A DNA stretch of 38,332 nucleotides from Streptococcaceae bacterium (lineage in GTDB: Bacteria > Bacillota > Bacilli > Lactobacillales > Streptococcaceae). The translations under genes were made by a program, and so were the position numbers. Below are positions 23,415 through 32,017 of this stretch, in pieces. The stretch spans positions 1 to 38,332 of the forward strand of contig JAIRUZ010000064.1 in NCBI GenBank assembly GCA_031254115.1. Reading direction: 5' to 3'. Below the pieces are notes generated by a model that worked only from the letters and a program-made list of their open reading frames with translations, did no database searches and was not told the origin of the DNA. How positions within the stretch are numbered: position 1 is the stretch's first letter; every line of letters starts with the position of its first letter.

Positions 23415-24517
23415 TGCCAAGAAAAGAATTGAATATTGGAAAGCCGTCAATTTACGGGCTTCCGCGAACGAAGCTCGCCGAATGGGTGCTAGAAGCTGGC
23501 GAGAAAAAATACCGCGCCGAGCAGATTTGGGATTGGCTGTATCGTCAGCGTGTCGCATCCTTTGACGACATGACAAATTTGCCACAAACGCTCGTAGAGA
23601 AACTTGCAGCCGACTTCGTTCTGAATCCGCTCAAGCAAGTCGTTGTGCAAGAATCAACAGACGGCACTGTCAAATATCTGTTTCAGCTGCCTGACAAAAT
23701 GATGATTGAGACGGTTCTCATGCGTCAGCCCTACGGCTTATCGGTTTGTGTGACGACGCAAGTTGGCTGTGACATGGGCTGCACATTTTGTGCGTCGGGC
23801 ATTTTGCGCAAAGAGCGCGATGTGACAGCGGGCGAGATTGTCAGCCAGATTATGCTCGTTCAGAAATATTTTGATGAAAAAGCAGGCGGATTTGACGGTG
23901 AACGTGTGTCGCACGTGGTCGTGATGGGGATTGGCGAGCCATTTGATAATTACGAAAATCTCATGGATTTTTTGCACGTGATCAATGATGACAAAGGCCT
24001 TGCGATTGGCGCGCGCCATATCACGGTGTCAACGTGTGGCTTCAATCCGCAAAAAATCCGCGATTTCGCAAACGAAGAGATGCAAGTCAATCTCGCGATT
24101 TCGCTACATGCGCCAAACAATACGTTGCGAACCGAACTCATGCGCATAAATCGTGCGCAGCCGCTTGACAAGCTGTTTGACGCGATTGATTATTACACGG
24201 AAACGACGAATCGGCGCGTGACCTACGAATATATCATGCTTGATCAGACAAACGACACGCCAGAGCTTGCACAAGAGCTTGCAGCCCTCATCAAACCGCG
24301 CAACAAGCTTGCTTACGTGAATATGATTCCGTACAATAAAGTCGCTGAGCACATCACCTACGAGCAGTCCGAACATTCGCGCATCCTAGCGTTTTACGAC
24401 GTGCTCAAGAAAAATGGCGTTAATTGCGTGGTTCGCGTGGAGCACGGTGCCGATATTGATGCGGCCTGCGGCCAATTGCGAAGCAAACAAATCAAAATGG
24501 AAAAGGGGACAAAATAA
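23414..24517 (+). CDS. rlmN: 23S rRNA/tRNA adenine-C2 methyltransferase RlmN
   Basis: Radical-SAM enzyme that methylates C2 of A2503 in 23S rRNA and A37 of some tRNAs. The 4Fe-4S motif is [11 protein letters not shown] near residue 118. [15 protein letters not shown] and [13 protein letters not shown] follow, and the C-terminal catalytic Cys is in [10 protein letters not shown]. 367 residues is standard. It is translationally coupled to yutD upstream and to the nitroreductase downstream by TAATG one-base overlaps. Confidence 0.96.
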   Translation: MPRKELNIGKPSIYGLPRTKLAEWVLEAGEKKYRAEQIWDWLYRQRVASFDDMTNLPQTLVEKLAADFVLNPLKQVVVQESTDGTVKYLFQLPDKMMIETVLMRQPYGLSVCVTTQVGCDMGCTFCASGILRKERDVTAGEIVSQIMLVQKYFDEKAGGFDGERVSHVVVMGIGEPFDNYENLMDFLHVINDDKGLAIGARHITVSTCGFNPQKIRDFANEEMQVNLAISLHAPNNTLRTELMRINRAQPLDKLFDAIDYYTETTNRRVTYEYIMLDQTNDTPELAQELAALIKPRNKLAYVNMIPYNKVAEHITYEQSEHSRILAFYDVLKKNGVNCVVRVEHGADIDAACGQLRSKQIKMEKGTK

Positions 24518-25128
24518 TGGATTTTGTCAAATTAAACAAAAATCGGCACGCAGTCAAGATTTTCACAGGCGAGAAAGTCACAACGTCTGAGATTAAGCAA
24601 ATGATTTCGGCTGCTGCGCTCGCGCCTTCTGCACACAATATGCAGCCGTGGCATTTTGTGATTGTTGAGTCTGACGCGGCGCGCGAAGCGTTGCTCACGC
24701 AAGTCAAGCCACAAAATCGTCAGCAAGTTGAAACGGCTGGCGGCGTGGTGGTTATTTTCAGCGATACAGATTTATCAGCGCGCAGCAATGAAATAGCACA
24801 TTTTTTCCGTGACGAATTGACAGCTGAGCAGCTCGAGCGTTTTGCAAATCGCTATCCGACGATGTTCCAAAATTATGAGCCGCAAACCAAATCTGATTAT
24901 CTCGCGTTTAACGCAGGACTTGTCGCGATAAATTTTGTCTACACGGTGCAAAATCACGGCTACAAGACGAATTTTGTTCTCGGGTTTGAAAAAACACAGA
25001 AAATCAACGAACTTTTGGGCGTGGACAAGCGCTATCGCCCAGAAATTATCATTCCGTTTGGTCCGTCCGAATTTTCAGGTGTCGCAAGTACACGGTTGCC
25101 CCAAGAAAAAATCATTGAAATCAAGTAA
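24517..25128 (+). CDS. nitroreductase family FMN oxidoreductase
   Basis: FMN-dependent NAD(P)H oxidoreductase fold. The N-terminal flavin-binding stretch RHAVKIFTGEKV and APSAHNMQPWHFVIV (residues 33-47) is typical, and the C-terminal PFGPSE matches the family. 203 residues. The physiological substrate cannot be told; family members reduce nitroaromatics, quinones or enones. It is the last gene of the yutD-rlmN operon and ends at a bidirectional terminator facing the lysine operon. Confidence 0.88.
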   Translation: MDFVKLNKNRHAVKIFTGEKVTTSEIKQMISAAALAPSAHNMQPWHFVIVESDAAREALLTQVKPQNRQQVETAGGVVVIFSDTDLSARSNEIAHFFRDELTAEQLERFANRYPTMFQNYEPQTKSDYLAFNAGLVAINFVYTVQNHGYKTNFVLGFEKTQKINELLGVDKRYRPEIIIPFGPSEFSGVASTRLPQEKIIEIK

Positions 25129-25130
25129 AC

Positions 25131-25168
25131 AAAAATCTCGAATGCGCCAGGCAAACGAGATTTTTATT
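25131..25168. terminator. bidirectional terminator, nitroreductase / lysine operon
   Basis: AAAAATCTCG pairs with CGAGATTTTT across 15 bases, with A- and T-rich flanks on both sides. Confidence 0.85.
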
Positions 25169-26257
25169 TTAAAAGTCAAGCGTGAGAATTTCTTTGTAAA
25201 AATTCACGCCGTGCCCTAAAAGCTTGGAGTCAAAGTGAAAATCAGCAGTGTGGAGCGCGGGAACGTCGCCAAGTCCCAAGAAGAAGAAGACTGACGGGTA
25301 TTTTTCGCAATAAACGCCAAAATCTTCAGCTTGCAAAACGGGCTCTGTCAGCTCACGCAAGCTTGCAAGCGCTGACAGCTTTTCCATCAGCGCGGCATCG
25401 TTGATGACGGGCGGGCAGCCGTCCGTGTAATCAATCAAAATCTGCGCGCCAGATGTCCGTTCAAATTTGTCAGCGATTTCTCGCAGCGTTTGCTTCATCG
25501 CGCGCTGTTTTTCTTTGTCAAGCGAGCGCAAGCTCCCGCGAATCACGGCGGTTTCTGCGAGCACATTGCGAATCGTGCCCGCGTGCAATTCACCAAATTT
25601 GAGTAAATGGAAAAAATCAAGCGTTTTGTCCCACGCATAAATCTCTGTCAAAAGCTTTGCGGCAACTTCGATGCTGTCAATGCCAGAAGCGCTTGAGGCG
25701 ATATGCGCCGATTTGCCGTGCACGGTAATATTTGTCTCGCTTGACATGGCCATAAGGCCGCCTGTGCGCGTAAATACTTGCCCTGCGGGCAATCCAGGCC
25801 ACACGTGAAAGCCGAAAACAGCGCGTACATTGTAGCTCTCAAGTAAGCCAGACGCGACAATAGCTTCTGCACCGCCTGACAATTCTTCGGCCGGCTGGAA
25901 AATCAGCACGACGTTATAGCGCAAGCTGTCACGATTTTGTGCGACGAAATCCGCAAGTCCAAGCAACATCGTCATGTGTCCGTCGTGGCCGCAGGCGTGC
26001 ATCACGCCTACGTGGCGCGATTTGAAGCTAATATCCGCAGTTTCTGTGACAGGCAGCGCATCCATATCCGTCCGAAAAGCGAGCGTATCCGCTTTCCCGT
26101 TGTCAAAAAATACGACAAGCCCCGTCTCGCCGACTTCGTGAATCACGCCGCCAAGGCGGTTGAGCTGCGAAAGAAGATACTCTTTTGTCGCAACTTCTGT
26201 AAAGCCGATTTCTGGGATTTGGTGAAGGGTTTCGCGCGTTTTTACCAGATCAATCAT
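25169..26257 (-). CDS. N-acetyldiaminopimelate deacetylase (M20 family)
   Basis: Removes the acetyl group from N-acetyl-LL-diaminopimelate in the acetyl branch of lysine and peptidoglycan precursor synthesis (YkuR type). M20 metallopeptidase motifs: TDMDALPV near 75, HACGHDGHMTMLLG near 98 and QPAEELSGGAEA near 130. 362 residues. The start is the ATG at 26257, overlapping the asd stop by eight bases (ATGATTGA); the track's 80-residue extension runs inside asd and is rejected. The assignment from general M20 amidohydrolase to this role rests on the operon: dapA, dapB, dapH and asd precede it. Confidence 0.87.
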   Translation of the reverse strand: MIDLVKTRETLHQIPEIGFTEVATKEYLLSQLNRLGGVIHEVGETGLVVFFDNGKADTLAFRTDMDALPVTETADISFKSRHVGVMHACGHDGHMTMLLGLADFVAQNRDSLRYNVVLIFQPAEELSGGAEAIVASGLLESYNVRAVFGFHVWPGLPAGQVFTRTGGLMAMSSETNITVHGKSAHIASSASGIDSIEVAAKLLTEIYAWDKTLDFFHLLKFGELHAGTIRNVLAETAVIRGSLRSLDKEKQRAMKQTLREIADKFERTSGAQILIDYTDGCPPVINDAALMEKLSALASLRELTEPVLQAEDFGVYCEKYPSVFFFLGLGDVPALHTADFHFDSKLLGHGVNFYKEILTLDF

Positions 26258-27248
26258 GGGCAACGACAAGAAGTGCTTGCGCGATTTGTACGGCGTTTGC
26301 GGCCGCGCCTTTTCGGATATTGTCAGCGACTGTATAAAGCAAAAGTCCATTTTCTTCGGCGGTGTCGCGCCTGAGGCGCCCGACATAAACGCTGTCATTG
26401 CCCGTCGCAAGCGGCGATACAGGGTAATCATGCGTAGCGCCGTTGTCAACGACGACAATGCCAGGAAAAGCAGCGAGTACGTCGCGTACAGCATCAAGTG
26501 TGAACGCTTTGTCTAGCGTCACGGAAATCTCGACGCCGTGCGCATTTTCAACAGGCACACGCACGCAGGTCGCTGACACGGGCAGCTCTGGTAAATGCAG
26601 GATTTTACGCGTCTCATTTTCCATCTTGCGCTCTTCTTTGGTGTAGCCGTCTTCAAGGAAAACATCAATCTCTGGAATCGCAGTCAGGCTGATATTGTGC
26701 GGATAAAATTGCGGCGCTTCGCCTGCCTTGGTGCGCCTCAAATCGTCCACGCCTTTTTGCCCAGAGCCAGAAACCGCCTGATACGTTGCATAATGGACTT
26801 TTTTCAGGCCAAACGCATCTTGCAAGGCTTTGAGCGGCAGCACGGATTGAATCGTCGAGCAATTGGGATTTGCGATGAGGCGATTTTTTGTCGCGTCCTC
26901 AAGGTTAATCTCAGGGACAATCAGCGGCAGCGCTGCATCTTCGCGCCATCTGGAGCTATTGTCCACGACGAGAAGTCCGCGTGCGCGCGCAATCGGCGCA
27001 AATGTTCCCGAAACACCCGCGCCCGCGCTAAAAAGAGCGAGTTCGTAGCCGTCAAAACTGTCTTCTGTGAGCTCTTCGACGGTGTATTCTTGGCCTTTGA
27101 AGCTATTTTTTTTGCCTGCAGAACGTGCGGACGCGAGCGGTTTCAAGCGCCCAACTGGAAAGTCGTATTCTTCAAGGACTTTGAGCATGGTTGAGCCGAC
27201 GAGGCCCGTTGCGCCAACGACGCAAACATCAATTAATTTTTGGGACAT
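26250..27248 (-). CDS. asd: aspartate-semialdehyde dehydrogenase
   Basis: Reduces aspartyl phosphate to aspartate semialdehyde, the branch point to lysine, threonine and methionine. NADP site VVGATGLVGSTMLKVLEE near the N-terminus; catalytic Cys in IANPNCSTIQS near residue 130; ATYQAVSGSGQKG near 155; RVPVENAHGVEIS near 238. 332 residues, slightly short of the usual 345-360. It is sixth in the lysine operon, 12 bases after dapH. Aspartokinase, the preceding step, is not in the window. Confidence 0.95.
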   Translation of the reverse strand: MSQKLIDVCVVGATGLVGSTMLKVLEEYDFPVGRLKPLASARSAGKKNSFKGQEYTVEELTEDSFDGYELALFSAGAGVSGTFAPIARARGLLVVDNSSRWREDAALPLIVPEINLEDATKNRLIANPNCSTIQSVLPLKALQDAFGLKKVHYATYQAVSGSGQKGVDDLRRTKAGEAPQFYPHNISLTAIPEIDVFLEDGYTKEERKMENETRKILHLPELPVSATCVRVPVENAHGVEISVTLDKAFTLDAVRDVLAAFPGIVVVDNGATHDYPVSPLATGNDSVYVGRLRRDTAEENGLLLYTVADNIRKGAAANAVQIAQALLVVAHD

Positions 27249-27260
27249 AATCGTTTCCTC

Positions 27261-27941
27261 TTATAAATTTCTAAGCGCATCTTCGAGCGCGGTTTTTTGT
27301 GCAGTTTGTGCGTCCATTTTTTTGATGATTCTTGCGGGAACGCCTGCAACGACAACATTTTCAGGGACGTCTTGGGTGACAATCGCGCCCGCGGCAACGA
27401 CTGCGCCGTCGCCGACTTTAACGCCTTCGATAACGACCGCATTGGCACCGACGAGAACATTGTTGCCGATAACGACAGGCTGCGCGGAAGCGGGCTCAAT
27501 CACGCCAGCGAGTACAGCGCCTGCGCCGATGTGGCTGTGTTTGCCAACGGTTGCGCGCCCGCCGAGCACGGCGCCCATGTCAATCATTGTGCCGTCGCCC
27601 ACGCGCGCGCCGATATTGAGAATGGCGCCCATCATGATGACCGCATTGTCGCCAATCTCGACTTGGTCGCGAATGATTGCGCCAGGCTCGATGCGTGCAT
27701 TGAGTGCACGTGTGTCAAGAAGCGGCACGGCCGAATTTCTGGCTGTCAGTTCGAGCTCGTAGTCCGTGTGTTCTGTCAGCGCTGACAGAAGCGGCGCGAG
27801 CTCTGAAAAATTGCCGAAGACGACATTTCCAAAAGCCGTCAGTCCGTCTGGCAACTGCTCAGGCAGCGTTTTGAAGTAAACTTTCGCGGGTGTCTTTTTC
27901 TGGCTCGTCGCGATAAAAGTGATAATTTCTTGTGCGTTCAT
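27261..27941 (-). CDS. dapH: tetrahydrodipicolinate N-acetyltransferase
   Basis: Acetylates tetrahydrodipicolinate, opening the N-acetyl diaminopimelate branch. The C-terminal half is a left-handed beta helix of hexapeptide repeats ([49 protein letters not shown]). The N-terminal domain of about 90 residues is the DapH-type cap. 226 residues. It starts in the HAD stop (ATGA overlap). A succinyl version is possible by homology alone, but the adjacent acetyl-type deacetylase supports acetyl. A 20-bp palindrome copy encodes LLSALTE. Confidence 0.92.
   Translation of the reverse strand: MNAQEIITFIATSQKKTPAKVYFKTLPEQLPDGLTAFGNVVFGNFSELAPLLSALTEHTDYELELTARNSAVPLLDTRALNARIEPGAIIRDQVEIGDNAVIMMGAILNIGARVGDGTMIDMGAVLGGRATVGKHSHIGAGAVLAGVIEPASAQPVVIGNNVLVGANAVVIEGVKVGDGAVVAAGAIVTQDVPENVVVAGVPARIIKKMDAQTAQKTALEDALRNL
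27773..27788. repeat. iterated palindrome CTGTCAGCGCTGACAG (in dapH)
   Basis: Perfect copy, self-complementary over 20 bp (27771-27790), encoding LSALTE on the minus strand. Confidence 0.9.
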
Positions 27942-28540
27942 AGGTTAAACTCCAAATCTAAAAGGGTGGTGGGCGCACTCAAATGCAGCGTTTGTAGGCC
28001 TGTGCGTGCGGCGCCCTTGATATTGTTCGCATTGTCATCGATGAAAAGAGTGTTTTTGGCTGTCAGCTCTGACAAGGCTAAAACCTTTTTGAAAGCCTCA
28101 GGATAAGGCTTTCTAAGACCCAATTCGTGCGAATAAAACGCCTTTGTGAAATAATTCTCAAATGGCTTTCCCATCTGTTGCTCGCAAAGTGGCTTGAAAT
28201 ACGTGGCGTGAATCGCGTTCGTGTTGCTAAAAAGATAAATCGGCACTTTTTTGGCGAGCGTTTCGAGCACGGCCATGCGCTCAGGAACGAAATCAGTAAT
28301 CATCAGATTCCACGCGTCGGTCATCTCTCGCGCGCTCAGATCGTGTCCGCTCAGCGCGCGCAAGCTGCTAAAGCAGTCATCAGCGCTGACAAGCCCCGTC
28401 TCAAAGCCCTCATCGAAAAACCGGGAGCCTGCGAGCTGCTGCTGGGTCACGCCAAGCTCCAAAAAGCGCGCCAGCATGGCCTCAAAGCCGAGGTCAAGAA
28501 TCACACCGCCAAGGTCAAAAATAATAGCTTCAGTTTTCAT
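27938..28540 (-). CDS. HAD superfamily hydrolase (subfamily IA) in the lysine operon
   Basis: Motif I is [11 protein letters not shown], characteristic of the HAD-IA group that includes sugar-phosphate phosphatases and epoxide-hydrolase-like proteins. Motif II is LFSNTNA near 108, the lysine is in [12 protein letters not shown] near 150, and motif IV is FIDDNANNI near 172. 200 residues. It overlaps dapB by 11 bases and dapH by four, so it is firmly embedded in the lysine operon, yet no HAD step is known in that pathway. It could be a housekeeping phosphatase for a phosphorylated by-product. The start is the ATG at 28540 (MKTEAIIFD). Confidence 0.85.
   Translation of the reverse strand: MKTEAIIFDLGGVILDLGFEAMLARFLELGVTQQQLAGSRFFDEGFETGLVSADDCFSSLRALSGHDLSAREMTDAWNLMITDFVPERMAVLETLAKKVPIYLFSNTNAIHATYFKPLCEQQMGKPFENYFTKAFYSHELGLRKPYPEAFKKVLALSELTAKNTLFIDDNANNIKGAARTGLQTLHLSAPTTLLDLEFNL
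28060..28074. repeat. iterated palindrome, CT-centred variant (in HAD gene)
   Basis: CTGTCAG-CT-CTGACA: the same arms as the main repeat with another centre, read on the minus strand as LSELTA. Confidence 0.7.
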
Positions 28541-29198
28541 TGGACGTTCCAAATAAAACCGCGTTCATGTCGTAAAGGCCGGCGGGACGTGTGACAAGCC
28601 ATTTGGCGGCTGTCAGCGCACCATGTGCGAAAATATCAGCAGAATACGCTTCGTGTTTGAGCGTGACGGTTTCGTCAGCGCCCAAAAATTCGACCTCGTG
28701 AATGCCAGCAATATTCCCGCCGCGCACGCTGTGAACGCCGATTTCGCGCGGATCGCGCGCCCCATTTTCATGGCGTCCGATCGTCAGTGTTTTGTTCGTT
28801 TTCAAAGAATCTAACAGTAAATTAGCGGTGCCTGATGGCACATCAAGCTTACGGTTGTGGTGCGTCTCAATCAGTTCCACATCCCAGCCCGCGAGCAATT
28901 GATTTGCGCGCGCGACCAGATGATTGAGCACGGCGACGCCCAGAGAAAAATTCGCGCTGTATAAAATCGGCTGCTCGGCAGAGGCAGCGCGGATTTCGTC
29001 CATTTGCACGCTTGAAAGTCCCGTCGTGCCAATAACTGTAGGCATCTTCGCGGCAAGTGTTTCTGTCAGCGCTGACGGATGCCCAAAATCAATCAAGACA
29101 TCGCCGCCCGCTTTGACAAATTCGTCCGAACTCTCGGAAATTAAGCGCAGCAAGCGTTGCGACATTTTTCCGTCTGTATTTGACAGTTGAATTTTCAT
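28530..29198 (-). CDS. dapB: 4-hydroxy-tetrahydrodipicolinate reductase, short form
   Basis: Reduces the DapA product to tetrahydrodipicolinate with NAD(P)H. The catalytic block ETHHNRKLDVPSGTA is intact, as are VIGTTGLS, SANFSLGVAV, and HSVRGGNIAGIHEVEF. The protein is only 222 residues against about 250. The missing stretch is N-terminal: the Rossmann glycine motif (usually G..GRMG) reads NTDGKMSQ, and only about 20 residues separate it from DVLIDFGHPS, so the second and third strands of the nucleotide fold appear deleted. The ATG overlaps the dapA stop (ATGA), so no longer version exists upstream. A near-perfect palindrome encodes PSALTE. Confidence 0.9.
   Translation of the reverse strand: MKIQLSNTDGKMSQRLLRLISESSDEFVKAGGDVLIDFGHPSALTETLAAKMPTVIGTTGLSSVQMDEIRAASAEQPILYSANFSLGVAVLNHLVARANQLLAGWDVELIETHHNRKLDVPSGTANLLLDSLKTNKTLTIGRHENGARDPREIGVHSVRGGNIAGIHEVEFLGADETVTLKHEAYSADIFAHGALTAAKWLVTRPAGLYDMNAVLFGTSNEN
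29063..29078. repeat. iterated palindrome, 15 of 16 match (in dapB)
   Basis: CTGTCAGCGCTGACGG; on the minus strand it encodes PSALTE. Confidence 0.8.
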
Positions 29199-30073
29199 TC
29201 GTCATCCTCCAAAAGTTCTGTCAGCGCTGATAGCTTTTCGCCCGAGAGCGCAACAAGCGGCATGCGAAGCGGTCCTGCCGGCAAGCCCAAATGCGCAAGC
29301 GCCGCCTTGACAGGAATCGGATTTGTTTCAGAAAACAGCGCATGAATTAAGTCCAAATGCAGCAACTGATTGTCGCGCGCGTCTTGAAGATGGCCTGACG
29401 CGAAGCTCTTAACGAGCGCTGCGACCGCGCGTGGCTGAATATTGGCCCAAACACTGATGACACCCGCGGCGCCAAGCGCAAGAAATAGCAAATTCAAGTC
29501 ATCATTGCCAGAAAATAGCGCAAAATCGTCCGAAATAAGCCGCGCAGCCGCGCTCGCGTAACCCATATCGCCCGACGCTTCCTTGAGCCCCACGATATTG
29601 GGATGAGAAGCGAGCGCGCGCAAAACGGGCAGCGAAATCTGGCAACCCGTACGCCCAGGCACATTGTAGAGCACAATCGGCTGTTTCGCCGCGTCAGCCA
29701 GCGCCGTAAAATGTGCCAACATGCCCGCGTCAGACGTGCGATTGTAATACGGCGTGATGCACAAAAGCGCATCAATGCCCGAAAGCGCGCCATAATTCCT
29801 GATCTTCTCAAGCGATTCAGCCGTTGCGTTCGAGCCAGCGCCGACCATGACAACCACGCGGCCCGCAATCTTGTCAATTGCAAAACGCACAATTTCAAGC
29901 TCTTCGTCAGCTGTCAGCGTGGGCGACTCTCCCGTTGTGCCAACTAGCAAAATACCATCAATGCCCGCTGCAATTTGAAATTCAATCAGCTCAGCGAGCC
30001 CATCAAAATCGACTGAAAAGTCAGATTTCATAGGTGTCACCAGCGCCACAATCACTCCTTGTATTTTTTTCAT
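29195..30073 (-). CDS. dapA: 4-hydroxy-tetrahydrodipicolinate synthase
   Basis: Condenses pyruvate with aspartate semialdehyde, the first committed lysine step. TIM-barrel enzyme with GTTGESPTLT near 45, catalytic Tyr in CITPYYNR near 133, LYNVPGRTGC near 137-146 and Schiff-base lysine in VGLKEASGD near 161. 292 residues is standard. It lies ten bases downstream of lysP, with GGAG near the ATG, and overlaps dapB. The last codons hold a near-perfect palindrome copy encoding LSALTE. Confidence 0.96.
   Translation of the reverse strand: MKKIQGVIVALVTPMKSDFSVDFDGLAELIEFQIAAGIDGILLVGTTGESPTLTADEELEIVRFAIDKIAGRVVVMVGAGSNATAESLEKIRNYGALSGIDALLCITPYYNRTSDAGMLAHFTALADAAKQPIVLYNVPGRTGCQISLPVLRALASHPNIVGLKEASGDMGYASAAARLISDDFALFSGNDDLNLLFLALGAAGVISVWANIQPRAVAALVKSFASGHLQDARDNQLLHLDLIHALFSETNPIPVKAALAHLGLPAGPLRMPLVALSGEKLSALTELLEDDE
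29218..29233. repeat. iterated palindrome, 15 of 16 match (in dapA)
   Basis: CTGTCAGCGCTGATAG, about 20 bases from the dapA stop, encoding LSALTE on the minus strand. Confidence 0.8.
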
Positions 30074-30083
30074 TTCTCCGCTC

Positions 30084-31610
30084 CTATTTTTCTAAACTTT
30101 CCTCAATTTTTTCAACCGATTGCTCAGTGTCATTGGCAAGCGCGCCGCGCGACAAATTCACGTCTTCAAGCGGAATCAATTTTGTTTTCTTGACAACTTT
30201 ATAACCAATATACAAAATCAGGAATAACGGTAGCGCCATGTAAGTCGTGAGAATCGCCGACCAGTTCCAATGCGCGATTCCGCCGTCAAAATTTGTTGTG
30301 CCGTAGCTTTGCCCAAGCGTAATTGCGACCGACATCACGAGCGCAAGAAGCGGCCCAACAGGAAACCATTTGGCGTGATAACCAAGCTCCGAAACGCTGT
30401 GGCCCTGTCTTATAAACGCGCGACGGAAACGGAAATGGGAAATCGCAATACCAATCCAAGCCAGAAAACCCGACAAGCCCGACGCCGCAAGCAAATACGT
30501 ATAAAAACTCGTCCCGAAAATACTTGTCACAAACGCAAACAGCCCAATAATTGTCGTGACAATGACGGCAATCATCGGAATACCGCGGCCGTCTTTTGTT
30601 TTGCTGAAAATCTTCGGCGCATAACCTTCAAGAGATAAGCTATAAAGCATGCGCGACGCGGCATACAGCCACGAATTCGCTGCGGAAATAACCGACGTCA
30701 AGATGACCGCGTTCATGATAGAAGCCGCTGCCGCGAGTCCTGCTTTCTCAAAAATCAGCGTAAACGGCGAAATCGAAATATCATTATTGACAGACGCGTT
30801 CAAAAGATTGGGGTCTTTGTACCAAATCAGCGCGCCGATAATGAAAATTGTCAAGAAATAGAACAGCACAATACGCCAAAAAACTTGCTTAATCGCAGTC
30901 GGCACTGTTTTCTCCGGATTTTCAGATTCGCCTGCGGCAATGCCCACGATTTCGGTTCCTTGAAACGAAAAGCCCGCAATCATCAACACGGCAAGCATTC
31001 CGCCAGCACCGCCAATGAAACCACCTTTGCCGCCAGCTGACAGATTTTTCGCAATATCAAGCCCTGGCTGATGCATAATTCCAAAAATTGTCAACACGCC
31101 AATGCCAAGGAAAACGATCACGGCAATGACTTTAACAAGCGCCATCCAAAACTCGGCTTCGCCGTAAGCGCGCGCCGACGTCAAATTAATCACTAATATA
31201 AGGAAAAGAATCAGCGCTGACCAAATCCACGTGGGCACATTTGGCAGCCAAAATTTCATGATAAGGCCAACCGTTGCGGCTTCTACAGCCACGGTGATAG
31301 CTGAATTGAACCAGTAATTCCAGCCCATTGCAAAGCCAAATGCGCGGTCAACATAACGGCTCGCAAAAGTCGCAAATGAGCCGGACAGCGGCAAATAAGA
31401 TGACATTTCGCCGAGCGATGTCATCAAGAAAAAGACCATCAGCCCGATAGCTGCATAAGCAATGAGCGCGCCAAACGGCCCCGCTTGTGAAATGGTTGCG
31501 CCCGAGCCGATAAAAAGCCCTGTGCCAATTGTGCCGCCCAGCGCAATCATCGTCAAATGGCGCTGCTTGAGCCCACGCTTGACCTGATTGTCAGTTGTTT
31601 GATTTTCCAT
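30084..31610 (-). CDS. lysP: amino acid permease, probably lysine-specific (LysP)
   Basis: APC-superfamily transporter with about twelve membrane helices. The N-terminus KRGLKQRHLTMIALGGTIGTGLFIGSG is the amino-acid permease signature, and GFSFQGTEIVGIAAGESENPEKTVP lies near residue 220. 508 residues. Lysine as substrate is supported by the apparent lysine riboswitch directly upstream and by dapA-dapB-dapH-asd downstream in the same operon. The start ATG at 31610 has GGAGG just upstream. Combining uptake and synthesis in one unit means both shut off together when lysine is plentiful. Confidence 0.92.
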   Translation of the reverse strand: MENQTTDNQVKRGLKQRHLTMIALGGTIGTGLFIGSGATISQAGPFGALIAYAAIGLMVFFLMTSLGEMSSYLPLSGSFATFASRYVDRAFGFAMGWNYWFNSAITVAVEAATVGLIMKFWLPNVPTWIWSALILFLILVINLTSARAYGEAEFWMALVKVIAVIVFLGIGVLTIFGIMHQPGLDIAKNLSAGGKGGFIGGAGGMLAVLMIAGFSFQGTEIVGIAAGESENPEKTVPTAIKQVFWRIVLFYFLTIFIIGALIWYKDPNLLNASVNNDISISPFTLIFEKAGLAAAASIMNAVILTSVISAANSWLYAASRMLYSLSLEGYAPKIFSKTKDGRGIPMIAVIVTTIIGLFAFVTSIFGTSFYTYLLAASGLSGFLAWIGIAISHFRFRRAFIRQGHSVSELGYHAKWFPVGPLLALVMSVAITLGQSYGTTNFDGGIAHWNWSAILTTYMALPLFLILYIGYKVVKKTKLIPLEDVNLSRGALANDTEQSVEKIEESLEK

Positions 31611-31636
31611 GAAAATCCTCCATCTAAAAAATATAA

Positions 31637-31672
31637 AGAAAAATAGTCCTCTCGATAGATAAAGAAGACTAT
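31637..31672 (-). terminator. riboswitch-controlled terminator upstream of lysP
   Basis: On the minus strand ATAGTCTTCT pairs with AGAGGACTAT (10 bp, one T-G pair) across TTATCTATCG, followed by TTTTTCTTT. The loop region TCTATCGA is exactly complementary to TCGATAGA in the 5' strand of the aptamer, a possible antiterminator pairing. Confidence 0.85.
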
Positions 31673-31868
31673 GGCTAAAATTTTACAAAAAAGATTAACC
31701 GCTAGCACTCCGCTGCCCGTTGTGAGCAACGACAGTCTGCAAAGTATCTCCTTGCAGCCCAAGAAGAAAGTTGGACGCCCCTCTTCTTTCGGCAAACTTT
31801 CCTTTAGAAAGCGTCAACGCGTGTCCCGCTCAGCTTTCCGACTCTAAAGTTTGCAACCTCTATCGATA
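31673..31868 (-). ncRNA. lysine riboswitch (L box) controlling the lysP-dap operon
   Basis: Read on the minus strand, the leader begins GATAGAGGTTGCAAACTTTAGAG and contains AAAGTTTGCCGAA, closing as GGAGTGCTA. These match the order and wording of the L-box core as I know it from lysC (GATAGAGG.GCGAAC, GCCGAA, GGAGGGCTA). The pairing CAAACTTT/AAAGTTTG is perfect, and further helices TTTCTTCTTGGG and CTGCAAGG...CTTTGCAG are visible. A terminator lies between it and lysP. Boundaries are approximate. Confidence 0.85.
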
Positions 31869-31874
31869 ATGTCA

Positions 31875-31903
31875 AGTGTAACCTTTTCTCTTGGCATTGT
31901 CAA
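31875..31903 (-). promoter_or_regulatory. promoter of the lysine operon
   Basis: On the minus strand TTGACA, 17-base spacer, TACACT, giving a start a few bases before the L-box core. Confidence 0.8.
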
Positions 31904-31916
31904 GCACCAAGCGTGC

Positions 31917-31945
31917 TTGCATATCGTAAAAAAAAATGGTATAAT
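31917..31945 (+). promoter_or_regulatory. promoter of rpsF-ssb-rpsR
   Basis: TTGCAT, 17-base spacer, TATAAT with extended TGG. Divergent from the lysine operon promoter. Confidence 0.88.
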
Positions 31946-31951
31946 TTTCTT

Positions 31952-32017
31952 TCGTGAGTAACCCTCACTTCCTGGCGTTAAAGACGTCAGGCATTAGTCC
32001 AAAAGGAGGAAAAATCA
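31952..32017 (+). promoter_or_regulatory. rpsF leader with two hairpins
   Basis: GTGAG/CTCAC around TAACC, then CCTGGCGT/ACGTCAGG around TAAAG, followed by AAAAGGAGG. S6-S18 binding leaders are known in front of rpsF operons and could explain this, but I could not verify the specific motif. Confidence 0.35.

Noticed and set aside
26258-26497. 80-residue N-terminal extension of the deacetylase
   Set aside because: It lies wholly within asd in another frame; the M20 domain begins at the ATG at 26257.
26595-27762. Two long plus-strand ORFs opposite asd and dapH
   Set aside because: Low-complexity Ser/Thr/Pro- or Arg-rich shadows of real genes.
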